From contig JAFFJZ010000002.1 in assembly GCA_018340375.1 (NCBI GenBank), positions 29,034,001 to 29,098,000 of the forward strand: a stretch of 64,000 nt of DNA. Reading direction: 5' to 3'. The notes under the pieces were generated by a model that was given only the letters and a program-made list of their open reading frames with translations, was not told where the DNA came from and ran no database searches. The position numbers were made by a program, and so were the translations under genes. Source of the DNA: Gonatopus flavifemur (lineage: Eukaryota; Arthropoda; Insecta; Hymenoptera; Dryinidae). Within the stretch, counting starts at the first letter, position 1, and each line of letters starts with the position of its first letter. Below, piece by piece: positions 10,581-24,800 of this stretch.

Positions 10581-11153
10581 GTGTCTGTCTGTCTGTGTGG
10601 CTGTAGCCCTCCCTAAGTTTCGTACGCGCATATCTCCCGTTCTGCTTATCCGATTGTTTTGAAATTCTTATCACAGTTGTGGACTCGTGTGATAGTCGTC
10701 CCATATAAGTTTCAACCTGATTCATTCAGGAGAATCGGGTGGATGAGCAGAACTCTGACAAAAAATGAACATTTTGCGTACGCGTGTATCTTTGCTTCCT
10801 ATTATCCGAATCCGATCAAACTTAAACCACATTTTAGGCATGACCCGATAGTGGTCCCGTATAAGTTTTATCCAAATCGGTTGAAAACTGTGGACAATTT
10901 CCCTTTGGAATCTGTATTCTTCTTCAAGCATGCCTTCCCCATGTCCATATTATCCGAATGTCTTGGAACTTTGAGTTCATTCGAGTTACGAGATTTCAGT
11001 TATATGATATAAATTTCAGGCACATTGAAATTGGGGGGTGTAAAAAAAAAGCAAATCAGGTTCCTTTTTGTCTGTCTATTTGTCTGTGTGCATGTAACAA
11101 ATTTGCGAACGTGTATATCTTTTGTTCGTATTATTCGATCGTGATGAAATTTT

Positions 11154-14100
11154 CACCAGAGTCATGTTGTGCAGTGTTGATAGTGGTTCCATATAAGTTT
11201 CAACCTCATCGTTACAGAAGAACGGGAGTGGCGAGGAGAAATTTATCCTAATCGATTGAAAACTGTGGAGAATTTTTGTTTCACGATTCATAACATTTGA
11301 CAATATTTTGAGAGGACGCCTTCCCCATGTCGGTATCATTCAAATGCCATGAAACATGTAGTATAATCAGTTTACGGAGGGTTAGTTGTATGGTGTGAAT
11401 TCCAAACAAATCGGAATTGAAGGAAGAAAGTGGTGAAGCACTGAGCTTCGAAACAAAATTTGAAAATTTCGTAAACATCGTTAACATGCGGATAACTTCC
11501 GTCCCTATCTCCCAATTTTCATGAAATTTTCACCACAGCTTTACGCAGTGTGGATCGCAGTCCTATATAAATTTCAACCTGATTCTCTGAGAAAAATGGG
11601 AGAGGGGAAGAAAACATGTATGTTTTTTTCATCACAAACGAGGAAGCCATGTGCCAATTGGCAGTTTTTCCTTTATATTTTTTCACGGGATGCATCCGTC
11701 ATAAAATTCTTTGTGGATTTTAAACACATCCAAAAAAGCGTTGATCCTCCCCAAAGAATCCTACACTTTGATTATTCTCCTCCTTCTAATCAAAATATGA
11801 CTCTCCTAACAATCACAAGCTAGAAAATTAGCCGAAAGAACAACGAGAATAATGGAAAAATCTAAATGAATATCATTTTTTTTTGTCTCTACGTTCCCCG
11901 GTACATTTTATCTCATAACGCTGTATGCTGATGAAGGGTAACGACCTAGTCGGTAAATAACGAGTTTATTAGATCCTTGCTAATAAAAGACCACGTGCGT
12001 TTCCTTTATTATTATGCGAACCCTTTTACGATACAATCTAGATTAAAAAAAAGGAAAAAAAGGGAAGATTAATATTGAATCAGAACAGGAAAATATACTA
12101 TTTTTTTTAATAACAAATTCATTTCCAAATGAGTATCATGTAAGTCTCATTACATATACAATTCAGGGATAAGTGCTCTTCGTACAATATGTACATGATG
12201 AGATTAAAGCGTAGGGTTTGATACACAGGTGCGGATGACATACGGAACATTAATTAATTATACGTATATGCTGTCAGCAAGATGACATGTAGCCCACACA
12301 AAGAAGGCCTCGACGCAAGTTACGAGAGATAATTCGCTTCCTTCGTTACTTTCACGCTCACCTCGTCATTCTCGAGACGTTTAATTGCTGGGAAAAAAAT
12401 CACGTCTCCGTATTCGAAATTATATAAAAACCTTAGCAGGCGTCAAAGAAGAAACGAAGACAAATAAATGCGTGATTAAATAATCTACATTCACCGTACC
12501 GCTGATTCATCATACCGTGCGTGAAGATATAATCCTCCCAGCAGCAGCGTCTCTCGCATCTTTGATGTACATCTTACGCGCACTTGAGCAACGCTCTCCC
12601 CGCTAGCTCGTATATCACGATTATCAAGAGAGATACGCGTGTGGTATTATGCATTTATGACATACAGATATAATCTCGTTTCACTTGAAAACACGTTGAT
12701 TCTGATAAAGTGTATCCAATGAAAGATACTCTCACTACTCTCCCTCATTCATTGTTGAAAGACCACCCATTTAACCTTTCGTGATTTTTCATATTTATGA
12801 AAAATCCGAGATATTTTTATATATCCTTTGATTAACCGCTCGCTTGTAAACATAAATTAACTTGAACTCAACAAAAGAGAAATAATTATATTTTGATCTA
12901 CATACAAAAGTTTTCAACTTAATGAGAATAATAGAAGCAAAAGAGGTTAAGTCGAAACAGTGGCTGGTATAATGGCTGATCATTAAAGCCTTCATTCCGA
13001 GCGTGTATTTTGTAATGAATTGAAAAATGGTGAGTCTTGTCTCGTCCATGAAAGCCCGAGCTTTATAACGTGGCCGATGGCTCTTAATGGCTCTTAAAGC
13101 CGCACATTACTGGTCCCCGTGCAGCTTCGTTATCTCGTTCGATGGCCGGGTAGAGAGAGAGGGAAAAACACCTTCACAGCTATGGCTCCGGCTTTCTGTC
13201 TCTATATACCTATTATATCCTTTGGTTAGTCACCACGGCCAGTCGACAGGTGCCAGCTTTGTCTCATTCTCCTTATACCGTCTATAATTAATCAAAGTGA
13301 GTGAAAGCGAAGAAGAAGAAGAGAGGATGTCGAGTACACTTGAGGGTCAATATCTCCAAGATCGATAGAACCACCGAAGATTGTGGAAGTACAGAAATTG
13401 AGTATCCCTTCATGGTCTGTGTTCTGCGACGTCGTTCTTGTCATACCCCATACTCGTAAGATCACTCTCTCTCTCTTTCTCTCTCTCTTTCTTGGTCTGT
13501 CTTCCAGAGTAGACCACTTCATCAGCAAATTCGAACGATCCATTTCCTGGGCGGTACCTACACTCTCAACCGCCAACTGTCCACCTCCTTTTACCCTGAA
13601 CTCCTTCTGGAGGATCCCTCGTCGGTCCTCGTATCGTTAGATACGGTCATGACGAAGCAATGTTTTGACCTCGATCGTTCAAGATCTTTACGAGTGCTTG
13701 TTAATAAATTCGGTACGGTATCCGAGAACTATACTAGAATCTCACCATTTTTTCATCTCCCGAAACAAAGCATCGTTTTGATTTCATTCTCATTTGCCTT
13801 GAAATGATTATTCTCGTCATTGTGAATTCTTAGATCGAAAGGACTGTAAACGTTCCTTATTACTGATTTAAACTCACCTTACATTCAGTTCGAGAACGAT
13901 GAAAGAGTTGAAGACGAGGATACTTCACTTTCCTTCACAAAGTTAACTATCTTCTACTTCGAATTCCATTTACTCGACCTCTTCTTCCTCTGGTATCACT
14001 GATATTAAAAGTAAGGTATGGACCAGTTTATTCGATGCACCTGCAACGAGAACGAAGCAAAAACATTAAACTCGCCTCTATAAAGCTGTCATGATGCTGT

Positions 14101-17100
14101 TTACTTAGAATGAATTCTCCTGACGGTGAAACAGAATCTTGGCTGAGCTGGAAAAAATGAAACGAAAACTCGATGGTATTTTATTAGATTACTAAGATTA
14201 TTTATTACACGAATTCCTGAAGATAATACAATCATCTCAACCTCCCGCGGAATTCCTTTGTAATTTTATCGGAACAAAAATAAATACGTTCCTCGCGTAT
14301 TCTCTACAAAAAACATGCAACGTTTCTGCGTGCAGCGAGGGAAAAACACACACACACCCCGATGCATATAATGGAGTGTTTTTCTTACACTTGTGATGTT
14401 CTTTTGTGATTTTACAGATCCGACAGAGAACAAATAAACGGTACGAATGTCGATTCCCACAAACCGAGCGTGAAATTGAATTCCATTTTGTTTCGCAACA
14501 CCTTTTTCTCGGTCAGCTTCCTGTATTCCTCCTTTGCGATCCTTTTCTCCTTGTTTCGCTTCTTTTATATAGATATATATCTCTAATTTCACCCAGTTTA
14601 TCATCTTACATCTATTTGATACATTCGCGAGTCTCTCGAATATTTTATTCGAAGAACGAAAAAAAGAATACGATAATGAGTGGATGAGAACGCTCTGTAA
14701 AACCCTCGTGGAAGAGCAAGGATAATATTTCATGAAGATATATCGTTCGCAACTGCACGTCGGTAAAGTTCATCCAGCCTACGTATAATGTCACAGTTCA
14801 TAAATCTGTGGTAGAATTACCTGTTTGTTTTGTATTCTCAAAGGTTATAAACTTTCCAACGAACAAACATGTGACTGAAACTGTCGTATAATAGTAATAG
14901 CGAGTCCTGGGATAGGAGGTGGTCACAGGGATGGGAGTAGCAACGGCAGTGGTAGCAGTACATCTGTGGTCAGACAACTACAAGTTTGATTCTCCTGCAG
15001 TCAGACGGTTGTAAATAATGAAAGATCTCGGGGGTTATTTTTCACACGATGTTTTGTGGATTTTCGAAACCCTGTAGATCCTCGTTGATCGATGAATAAA
15101 TCAATTCACTCTTGTAATTCTATAAAATGATATTTCAAGTGGAAAATATTAAATCGAATGTGGGCGTTTTTATGAAAGAAATAAGGAATATGGAACAACG
15201 TCTAGACTCATAAGTGAATTTATCTACGATTTAATACGAAGTTGTACGTGAATCAGTACAAAGGCCACTTAGCTCCACGTGTGAACTTAACTGTAATGTC
15301 TAGCTAGCCTTATATCAGAAGGTGGCAGTACTTCCATACTAATATCGCGGATTAATTGTTACAGTGTCCCTCGTAAAACAGTAACGCCAGCTGGATCTCA
15401 GATTACTCGAAGAACCCTCCTCCGCACTCCTTCTTCCATGTCGCATAAATTCAAACCCTCCTCGCCCCTTGCATCCCTAGCTCTAGCACCGTCAACTTTC
15501 CACCCTCTAGAACGTTAAGGTACAAGCAGCGGGCGGCATTTTAAGGAATCCAGCGCGAACCACTTTTTTTCTCTTTATCCTGCTCCCTGTTCCCAACATA
15601 AACCAACGGTTAGGGTCTCGAGGTACCGTTCGATTTTACGGTCCGTCGTAAACACTTTCGATAAGGTATTTAATTGCGTATAAATATTTTTCTCCTCATC
15701 TTTGCAATCAAGCTTTAACATTCAAATGAATATCGCGCAATGAAATTTACGAGCGAAAGATGTTTTTTTACCCCTTCAATCTCATTATGATTAATAGCAT
15801 CTTTCATCGTATTTGAAAAATGGAGGAAATGTAAATTAATAATGTCGTTATCTCGTAAAATATGTACTTGAGAAGAAGAGAAGAATATTCCGGTAATAGG
15901 GTACGTAATCCTCTCGGGTACTTCTATTCTTTCTATACGGAGAGGAAAAGATATCCTCCGGTGATGTGGTATATAAAATCAGGGGAAAACGAATTTCAAG
16001 GATTTGAGAATTTTCGAGTGAAAGAATATTTGGATGAGAACTAGCAGTATTTTTTTACATTCCATTCGAGGCGAGTGTACGCGCTTTTGCGTGGAAATAT
16101 GTGAAACTCGTGTACACCGTACATCGTCTCGCGTATGGAATATGCGAGGATAAAAAATGTTGTAAAGATATTTATTCGCGAGAAGTCATATTTCCGCACA
16201 AAACGAGCGACACGTTGAATTCCAAATTTGTTCTGGAGATTATAAAATCCGAAATTATCAATGAGGAATATGAAAATAAGTATTCAGATGTAGGAAAACA
16301 ATATAATATATATCCCTCGTGAATCACGTTATTGAAATATTCGTTAATTCCATGAATACATATATGTGGATATATATATATATATACCTTGTAGATACGC
16401 GGAAAACCTTTACATGGAAACAACTTCGAGAGACAGATTCTCGCAAGTTTTACGATAGATGCTCCTCGAGATGTCTCAAACTCGAGACGGCTGAGATGGT
16501 CGAGCAAACTATCAAGCTTTGAATGCCCATAAATCGCATACACTCTAGAACCCCCTCTCGCTCTCCCCATCGCTCCTTTCTTTCCATTTTTCCGCTTCTC
16601 CAGCAGACATCTCGGATTCTATCCTCCTTGCGCTTTTTTTTTTCTTTTTATTCCATTCTCCAGTACCTATCTTCCTGCCATTCCCATTGTACCCTGTGAA
16701 ATTCCAGTATATGATGTTCTTTATAGCGGCTCGCAACTTTTATACGAATGTACATGTGTGAATTTTTCAACGACAAGAAAAAAATAACGACACACCCTTG
16801 CGAAACGTGAATGTAAAATATACATCTGCGTTACACATGGTATTCCATCTGTGCACCCCTGTACGGACAAAACAGATTTGCAACAACGGAACACTGTTGG
16901 AATTTAATTCTCGTAGAATGAGCATCGTACCAACAATGACTATGTGAAAAAAAGGCAGGGAATAAAACATCAAGGAAATATGTTGAAAATGCTCTCTCTT
17001 CCTCGTCGGTTATGAACGAATTGATGCGCGATGATCACGGCGGATATCAGATATCGTTTCGAAAATTTGATAAATAACTAGCCGTTGCTCATATTTTTCA

Positions 17101-17698
17101 ACTTTTTTACACGTGCTATGAATGTAAAATGTTTTCACAGCAAACAAGGGTATTATGATTCGTATTTTTTCGTCGATCCATGTTTTACCCTATTCTCCAT
17201 TGATTTGTTCCATTCCGGATTGATCGATTCATTTTTTGTAATAGCACACATGATTTCGAAAGCACTCCTTAGCGTTCGAATGCTGAAAAATATTTATCCC
17301 CGCGAAATGTTACTGGTTCATTGTTGACGAAATATGTTTGACGCGAACAAATAATAATCTCGCCGTGGGGAAATCTATTTTTGTTATCCATGAACAAACC
17401 GTATTTTCATGTAGGATACGAAACGTCAAAACAAATGGGAAAATATTCTCAGGGTGAATCTATCTGCGTGATTCGAACATCTCCCGATCATATTGCATAT
17501 CATTCTAATTTCAAAAATTCCCTATCCCTCGCTAGATGAGAATTCGTACACATTGATTGAGAAAAGATAATGAAAAGAATTTCAAAATTGTTTACAATCT
17601 ACATATATAAGTTGTATATAATTATATAAAATTTTGAAAGATTCTCCACTCGGGTACGGTCTGGCGAACAGAATTCTTTTCTGCAAATTGGCACCACA
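11154..17698. other. Long non-coding stretch, no gene seen
   Basis: Fragments of the preceding repeat fade out by about 11.6 kb. The remainder is mostly unique AT-rich DNA with (CT)n at 13467-13491, (AC)n near 14348, a TA run near 16373-16388 and pyrimidine-rich tracts. Some blocks (12.5, 13.1, 15.5 kb) are GC-richer and might hold upstream exons or control regions of iRhom, but no exon with coding character and good splice sites could be fixed. Confidence 0.5.
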
Positions 17699-18389
17699 CA
17701 CGGAGAGAAATGTATGGTAATATTTACCATGCTAACATAGTATTCGTTCTTATTTTATTGAAAATCGTAAATGTTACTATGTGAGAATAGAATCCTTCGC
17801 CATTTTTCTGGTAATGATTACTATACTACATAGAAATCAGACAAATAGAACTCAAAGCAATTTAAAATGGTACTGATTACTATGTTACCATAGCTGTCAT
17901 TCCAGTTAATGAAAATATGCACGCTGTGGGCAATATCGACACGACGTGTATAGACATACATATATTATACGTATTATTACGGTAGTCAGCCCACTATTAA
18001 TAATCAAGTGGAAACACAGTTATTATTTAGAAGACTGATATAATTTGTTTCTGACTGTGTGCTCCCTTTTCTTTCTATTAACCATTTCATAACCTAATTT
18101 ATTTATTTATAACCTCATTCACTGAAAAGCCTTGTGTGTATATACATGTAAGTAGTTTAATTCGGGTTATAATCAATGAAAAAATCATGGTCAATATTAC
18201 TTTATACCATTGGATTCATGTTCAGTTGCATAGTACTGTCTCCAATGTGACATGGTAATCATTACTATGTTAACAGGGCTAATGTTACCACATAAAATCG
18301 GGAGCATCACTAGGTCAACTGACTCGCACCATCTAAAAATTTTCGTCACCATGCTACATTGAGAATATAACTATTCTTTTCTCTCCGTG
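17699..18389. mobile_element. MITE with CACGGAG ends, 691 bp
   Basis: Inverted ends CACGGAGAGAAATG and CTTTTCTCTCCGTG, flanked by CA on both sides. Several ATGGTAAT/ATTACCAT words lie inside in both orientations. No ORF. Confidence 0.83.
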
Positions 18390-18589
18390 CAGTCGCGGGG
18401 AATCGATAGTTGTCTATAGTTGCGTATGTGAACGCTCGCTTCATCAAATTCAGTCAAATGACATACTGCAAAAACGGTTTGTTCTGGCGGAACAAACATT
18501 GGATTGGATAGAATGCAAACAAAGTTTTTTTGTTTGGGAATAAAACAACATTTGTTTGACTCTAATGGGAGTGCCCATACAGGAAACAT

Positions 18590-19480
18590 CGATAATATAA
18601 ATAGACAATAATCGGCCCATGTATGGCTACCATTGAATGGCCAACAATAGATTCACACCATTGACACAAGTGTGGCCCACCACTGGCTGATAAGAAAGGC
18701 TAGCAATGAGAACAGCCGATAATCGGCCGATGTACGGCTATGGTAAACGGCCAACAATTGATTCCTCGTTATTGGCGGGGATATGATCTATTACTGAGTG
18801 AAATGGATTTCAAAGTTGAATGTATTGTATTCGTGATCACCCGTGAAAAGAATTTGTTTTGGCCTTATTTCTATTACGCTGAATAAATAATTCACATCCA
18901 TCAATACGTTTTACATGATTCAAATGAATTCTCGTGTAAATAACAAAAAATTTGAAGGAATAAGCAACTGAATTCAACTGATTCATCGGGAGTGCTTTTG
19001 ACTCGTATAATTTTACATTTGAGATTGTGGAAACATCGGGCATGCAAATCTATTGAGGAAAAAAAAACATCCATTTCTGATCTCGTGAAAACTGGAATGA
19101 CAAATTTCCCTAAAACAAAAAGAAAAAAGTGTTTTGGGTCACACGTGACCACTCATTTGAACTCATACTGAACCGATTATTCTGGAACGCAGTCATATCA
19201 CCATTGGATATCATTATCATTATGCCCCAGTAATCTGCCATCGATGGCTGACATTCGAACATTATCCCGAAATTTCTGGCCATAAATCGGGATCATTTAG
19301 CCCCATTACTGGGCCAATCAATAATTTTATACATGGTCCATTATTTATTGCCATTACTGGACCCACGTTATCATCCAGCAATTAACCATTGATGAGCGCC
19401 ATTAACGGGCGAAGAACGCCGTAGGTGGTCCAGTAACGTGCCATTATTGGGCCAATTGATGAACCCTGCAAATTTTCAAA
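18590..19480. repeat. Diverged dispersed repeat rich in GGCCA and CCATTA words
   Basis: Words such as ATAATCGGCC, ATGGCCAACAAT and CCATTACTGG recur at about 18600-18780 and again at about 19190-19465 around a less repetitive centre. Clear termini were not found. Confidence 0.45.
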
Positions 19481-20029
19481 TCAACCTTTGATTCGCTAAC
19501 TGAACATTTTATTCGCATTTTATTGAATCGAAATTTCAACTGCATTGTAAAAAATAATCATGGAATTCGCTCCCAAAAAATGGTGGCAGAAAAGTTCCTC
19601 CATAGCACAGTATCAAAGATAGTCAAATGACGACCCTGTTCGAAGAAACACTGTGTCTTGAAAAGTGACGCGAACTGAACTTTTCCATAATGAAATCTAT
19701 TGCTGAAAGTATATAAAATGTACTAAAGATTAGTGGAATACCAATTTGATGGATGGAAAATACTGGCAGAGCAATGGTTCGATGCAATTCCCATACCTCT
19801 GAATAAGAAAATTGGTTTGGTTTGATAGACAAAAGTTGTGTGATCCCGCTAGATCCCGCCATTTGACTTATTGAAGGTTCTAGATCAGTCTTGCCTACAA
19901 AATTGAACCAAACCAGCTGCTCATGCCTGTTCCTAAGAAATTCCATCGTTTTTTTTATTATAAAGGACATGTTTCTGAAATCACTTAAATGGCAATCACG
20001 AAAAATTGGATTTTCAAACTCGCTTGAAA

Positions 20030-21600
20030 TTTGGCCCCAGGAATTTTCTGGGACTGCTGATTACGAATCTATTGAGAAAATTTTTCAAAGCCAAAATGGC
20101 GGATCCAATATGGCAGACCAAAATTCTAAAATTTTTAGTTTACAAATCCATTATCACAATTTTCAAATTAAAAATGGCCGATTGAATATGATGAATTGAA
20201 ATATGTAAAACTGAGGGGGATTATCATTTAAATTACTGTTGGGGAGATGCATAGTTGAATCAATCTCAAGAAAGCTGGCCAAAAGCTGAGAAAAAATGAT
20301 CAAATTCATAGAATCCAACACTATAATCTTACTCTTATTTCAACTATTTTAACCCTGAAAAATCTCTTATCACATACTCCTCATAAAATATCATGCGAAT
20401 TTTTAATTCAATTCCGCCATATTGAATTCACCACTGTGTTTTCAAATTTTCATTCCGGATTCGTAATCAGCGACTCCAAAAATCCTTGCTTAAGGAGAGG
20501 TTTACCTTTTTCTCGAACAAAAAAACCATTTTTTTCTGCATTTTTTTATAGTAAATTATGTGTAGAATACATCACCAAAACCGTTTGGTCGAGTATATTT
20601 TTTTTCAAAGTTATGGAACGAAAACGAGACCTATCTTCCGTCTCGAAAATTGAAATCGAACGGTAATTCGAGCGAAGTGTATTTTACATAAATATTTTTG
20701 AACTGGGCGCCCATACGAGCTTGAAGAAGGACTGATGTATGACCCTGGAATCGATGACTAACCATAAGGTATATTATTTTGACGTCCACACAGATTATTC
20801 GTTGATCAAATCTTTGAATGCGTTTTTCTCGAAACCATGTTCTTTGAACTGTTGGCCACGATTACTCAAAAACTACTAGACGGATCACCTTTTTTTTGTT
20901 TCAAAGCTCATTAGATTTATTGAAGCCTGAACTACAATCAAGATGATACATGCATAGCTTTTTTTTAACAGAACTTTGAAGGGCGAAAAAAAGCAAGAAA
21001 AACGAACAAAAATATTCAAATGCCCGCCATTTTCTTAATTTTTTATTTTCAACGATGATTGTAGTTCAGGCTCCAACTACATTCATATATTTTATGAAAG
21101 TTTTTCATTTTTCGATTTCCGAGCATCTTTGCAGGTGCTAGAGTGGCCAACAGTAGACTACCTTTTTCTGAGACGGTCACTTTACAGGACGCGTCATCGG
21201 ATACAGTCACACTATTTTTGAATAGAAAAAATATTTTTTTGTAGTCTTTGATCTATTAAACGAGTAGCCAGAATTTTGAGTTCATTACTTGTTTCCTTCT
21301 ATGGAGAATAAAATCAAGAAAAAACCGTTGTTTTGGTCAATAAAAAGGTAAAGCTCCCCTTAACGAGTTTGAGAGATAATCCACTGAGTTTTCAAATGTG
21401 TGTCCGCCATAATCAATTTCGAAAATTTAAGAACGGATTTGTAGTTAACAACCTCAAAAATCACTGGGACCATAATTTGAAGGAAATTTGCTGAATTTTC
21501 GAATTTTTGACCGCCTTCGATCCATTTTATTGGATCCATTATTCTGAATTTTCAGATTTTCACAGAGGATTTGTAATCAACGACCTTGGAAACCCCTGAA
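20030..21600. repeat. Diverged dispersed repeat with GGCGGATCCAATATGGC motif
   Basis: Words AAAATGGCGGATCCAATATG (about 20092) and GGATTTGTAATCAACGACCT (about 21566), with variants at 20457 and 21428, also occur inside the element at 6307-7516. This suggests a common old transposon. No intact frame. Confidence 0.5.
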
Positions 21601-21602
21601 TA

Positions 21603-21873
21603 CACTAAGAACCCGATTTCTTGGATTTGAAGAAAATTTTTTTGCCCTCATTCTGATAAATCTTGTTTTTAATGGAAAAGATAGTTCATTCCAATGAGAA
21701 AATTTTCATTGAATTAAAATTATTTTCTTCGAATTCAAGAAGGAATATATTTCTGTCTCAATTTGGAAATTTTTTGTTCCGATCTGATGAAAAACTCTTC
21801 GGTTGGAAAAAATATTTATTAGATTAAGGGCAAAGAAAATTTTCTTTCAATCCAAAAAATTTGATTCTCAGTG
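21603..21873. mobile_element. MITE with CACT[A/G]AG ends, 271 bp
   Basis: Left end CACTAAGAACCCGATTTCTT and right end (inward) CACTGAGAATCAAATTTTTT form extended inverted repeats, flanked by TA on both sides. Confidence 0.82.
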
Positions 21874-24800
21874 TACCGGATCTCAAGCAAATTTGACAAC
21901 TCCCTATAGTTTTATCCAACTTTCTGCCATTTGTGTTTTTTTTCTGCCTCATTGTGCGTAGATGGGAAATTTTTCAGCATAGTTTGATGGACTTCTCCTT
22001 CATTTGTGGAGGATTGAACACCTGGAAAACAAAATTATTCCTCAAAGTGGTGGAAAAGTTCTTCATTTTCGATGGAAAAACAATTCCCCCACGATGAGGA
22101 GACGAAATTCACCAACAGTGTGAAAGAGAACTTCTCACATTTTTTAGAGTGTGATTTTCCGTTCAAAATTGTTCGAAGCTCACAATTTTCAACAGAATTG
22201 GCTAATTTATTTTAGAATTATAGACCTCAATTCCTGAATAATATGCTCAGTCATGTGATTGCATGATTCGCACAATGCAAATAGATTCTATTCAGGGTTC
22301 TTTGGGTTACTGACTCGAAAATGACTGGCCCAGATCCTTTACAGATGGACGTCAAGGATTGAGATTAACCCTCAGGAACCCCACGGGGGTCTAAAAGGAA
22401 CAAGAGGTTTCGAAAATCTGATCGTCCGTTCATAGGGATGAAGGGGTACGATTTGAAACCAGAACAAGGATCAAGTTCGAAGACCATAGTACATTTTTGA
22501 TCATGGAAAAAACTTCATTTAGTTGATTGCAAACCACAACGAAAGGTTAAAGAAAACATGCAAAAATACGTGGGGTGACTGAGGGTTAAAAACGTATCGT
22601 AATAGTTTCGATCTTGAATCCACAATCCGTGCTCTCACAAAACTTGAGCTGGTGCATGAAATTTCAATTCTCATGATCAGTGAAACACCACGAGGACATA
22701 AAATGTCAGATGAGTCTTCTTTTTCCAATTTATCTTGTTATTCATAGTTTCAAAAAACAAAAAACAAACTCCAGGTCGTAATTAAAGAAATCGCGCTTCA
22801 CAAGTTTGTGAAGAATCGTTTCAAAGTATTTAGAAACAACCAGGGATAGGCAACTTCAATTATTTTTTGTACTTCGAGTACTTTTTTATTTTCATGATAT
22901 AGAGATGTTGAACATCAAATTAAAATGTACTTGATAAGAAAAAGTCTTTCACATAGAAGAATAATTGAGGCTACTGATCTTTGAAAATAACTCGGCTCAT
23001 TCCGGTGAGGATGATGAGCTCCGATCGACTTTGAATGAAAAAAGGAGTCTTCCACATCACTGTGCGGCATAAGAAATATTTCAGCGTTGAATAAACCCTT
23101 TCGACTGAATTTACACGAATCTTCTACGATACTGCTGGGTTCCGGTATGAACACGAAAAGAAAACGCAAAATATCATGAAGGAACCTCAAAGGACAAAAG
23201 GATAAAAAAATAGGAAAGGGAACATCCATCGATTTAAACTTTCTTTTGCTTGAAAAGAAAACGAAAACGTTCCAGTGATGGTCGAGTTGTAACGACTTGT
23301 TTGTTTGCTTGGCACTGCCGCCACGTTACCAGAAAAAGAAAGAGAATGAGAAAAAAAAAGAACAAGAAAAGCGAAGGATCTCTCAAATATACTCGTCTCT
23401 TGCAGTTTTCTTCCTTGACCGGGTGGCTCGTGTAAGCACAAAATTGAACTTAATGGTCAGAGTTTTGGCGTGCGCGTGAGACTTTGATAAAAGAAAACCG
23501 AAGGAAATACACAGTGGTACGAGCTCACGATTGGTCGGTCTATCCACAGACGAGGCGTGCTTTCGACAGTTCAGGCAGTTCACTTACCGACTAACGTCTC
23601 ACCCATTCCCCATTATTGCGTATTTCACCCGTAGGGTTGGTTGTTCTTGCACAAATAGATTCGTTTGTAGAAAATTCAAATTCCTATTCGAGCGGAAGAA
23701 AATGCAAATTAAAGCTTCCCACGATATTCCACTTACGAAGAATCGTGAATTTTATTATCATCGTTATTATAGTAGGAGAATTTTCTATTTCTCTCACGAG
23801 AGAAAGTAAATGAATATGAAATCTCTTGCTGGGATTGATAAATAGAATTTTTATGTATTTTTATGTGTGTCAAGTGGTAATATGTGCTCGATGGGTCACA
23901 AGGTTTATATACACACACAAACACTCTTTTTATCCTCTAGCGATCTCTGTTTTCCTACGGGAAGTATGCTACGTAGTTGATCTTATCGTGTCGGAGAAGG
24001 AAAATCTTGAAAAAGATTTCGGGAGGGTGGTGAAGAACCGACCTCGGATTCGCAACGCTCACTTTATGTTGGCCTGATAAAAACTTTTGCGCAAAGCTAT
24101 TTTTAGTATTCCGAGAAGTTTGTCTTGGTATCAACAATTCGCCAAGGTAACGGTCGATCGTCGAGATCGAAACTACTTTTTCTTCTCTCTCTTTTTTCTC
24201 GTATTCTGTTTTACATCTGGAGAAAAGGGAGAGATTGGAATTGTGTAACGTCGCGCGGATCTTCTGGTTCCTCCCTGTAATAGTTTGATGAATGTCGAAT
24301 GAGGGTGATAGAAAACTATACGGTCTAAGCTCCGATGTTCAAAAGATATACAATATTCAGATTGAATTAATGGGGACAAGTAAACCGGGAGGAACAAGAG
24401 AGAACCTTCATCCATCTGTACCATATCTGCCTCGTTTTATGGATGTATTCGTATGCGTACACAGAGACATATAGGAACACGTCATCTAGGACGCATACTC
24501 TGAATGGCCGGCTGCGTTTTGGAATTTATGGAGGTCCTCTCGGACCTCTCTCGGAACTACCTCGGTGTGGTGCGTGCTGGTTTTCAATTATGTATGACAG
24601 GCAGTAACTCTAGACAGGTACTATCCGCCTCCCTTACACGTTACATCCGCTCGTATTTCGGTGTAAAATCATGCTACAGGATGCTTCAAATAAGTTCAGA
24701 CTTATTCGTAAAATATCAGATTATATTCATAAGTGTTTATTACGAAAGTGATCGATCGGCATCGCGGGGAGTCTCTTCTTTCTTCAGCAAAGCACGTTTT

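Larger units (their letters stand above)
8731..11153 (+). repeat. Long dispersed repeat, two tandem copies
   Basis: Copy I runs from about 8731 to 10357 but is interrupted by elements at 8877-9665 and 9868-10144. Copy II runs from about 10597 to 11153 uninterrupted. Both contain CTAAGTTTCGTACGCGCATA, GTCCCATATAAGTTTCAACC and AACTCTGACAAAAAATGAA, then CTTTGGAATCTGTATT, and end near TTCGATCGTGATGAAAT. Runs of CTGTCTGTCTGTGTGG mark unit borders. The conceptual peptide repeats (VVPYKFQPDSF / VVPYKFYPNRL) are by-products of an internal GTCCCATATAAGTTT repetition. No known family is recognised. Confidence 0.8.

Noticed and set aside
10659..11012. Repeated VVPYKF peptide as a repeat protein
   Set aside because: It arises from the internal repetition of GTCCCATATAAGTTT in a non-coding repeat; frames are broken between copies.
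11931..11965. Retrotransposon tail with CTGATGAAGGGTAACGACCT
   Set aside because: The phrase recalls untranslated parts of some insect retroelements, but no reverse transcriptase frame or element end was found near it.
14266..14733. 155-codon minus-strand frame as a gene
   Set aside because: It overlaps an opposite-strand frame, has no domain, no start context and low-complexity Lys/Glu-rich sequence over AT-rich DNA.
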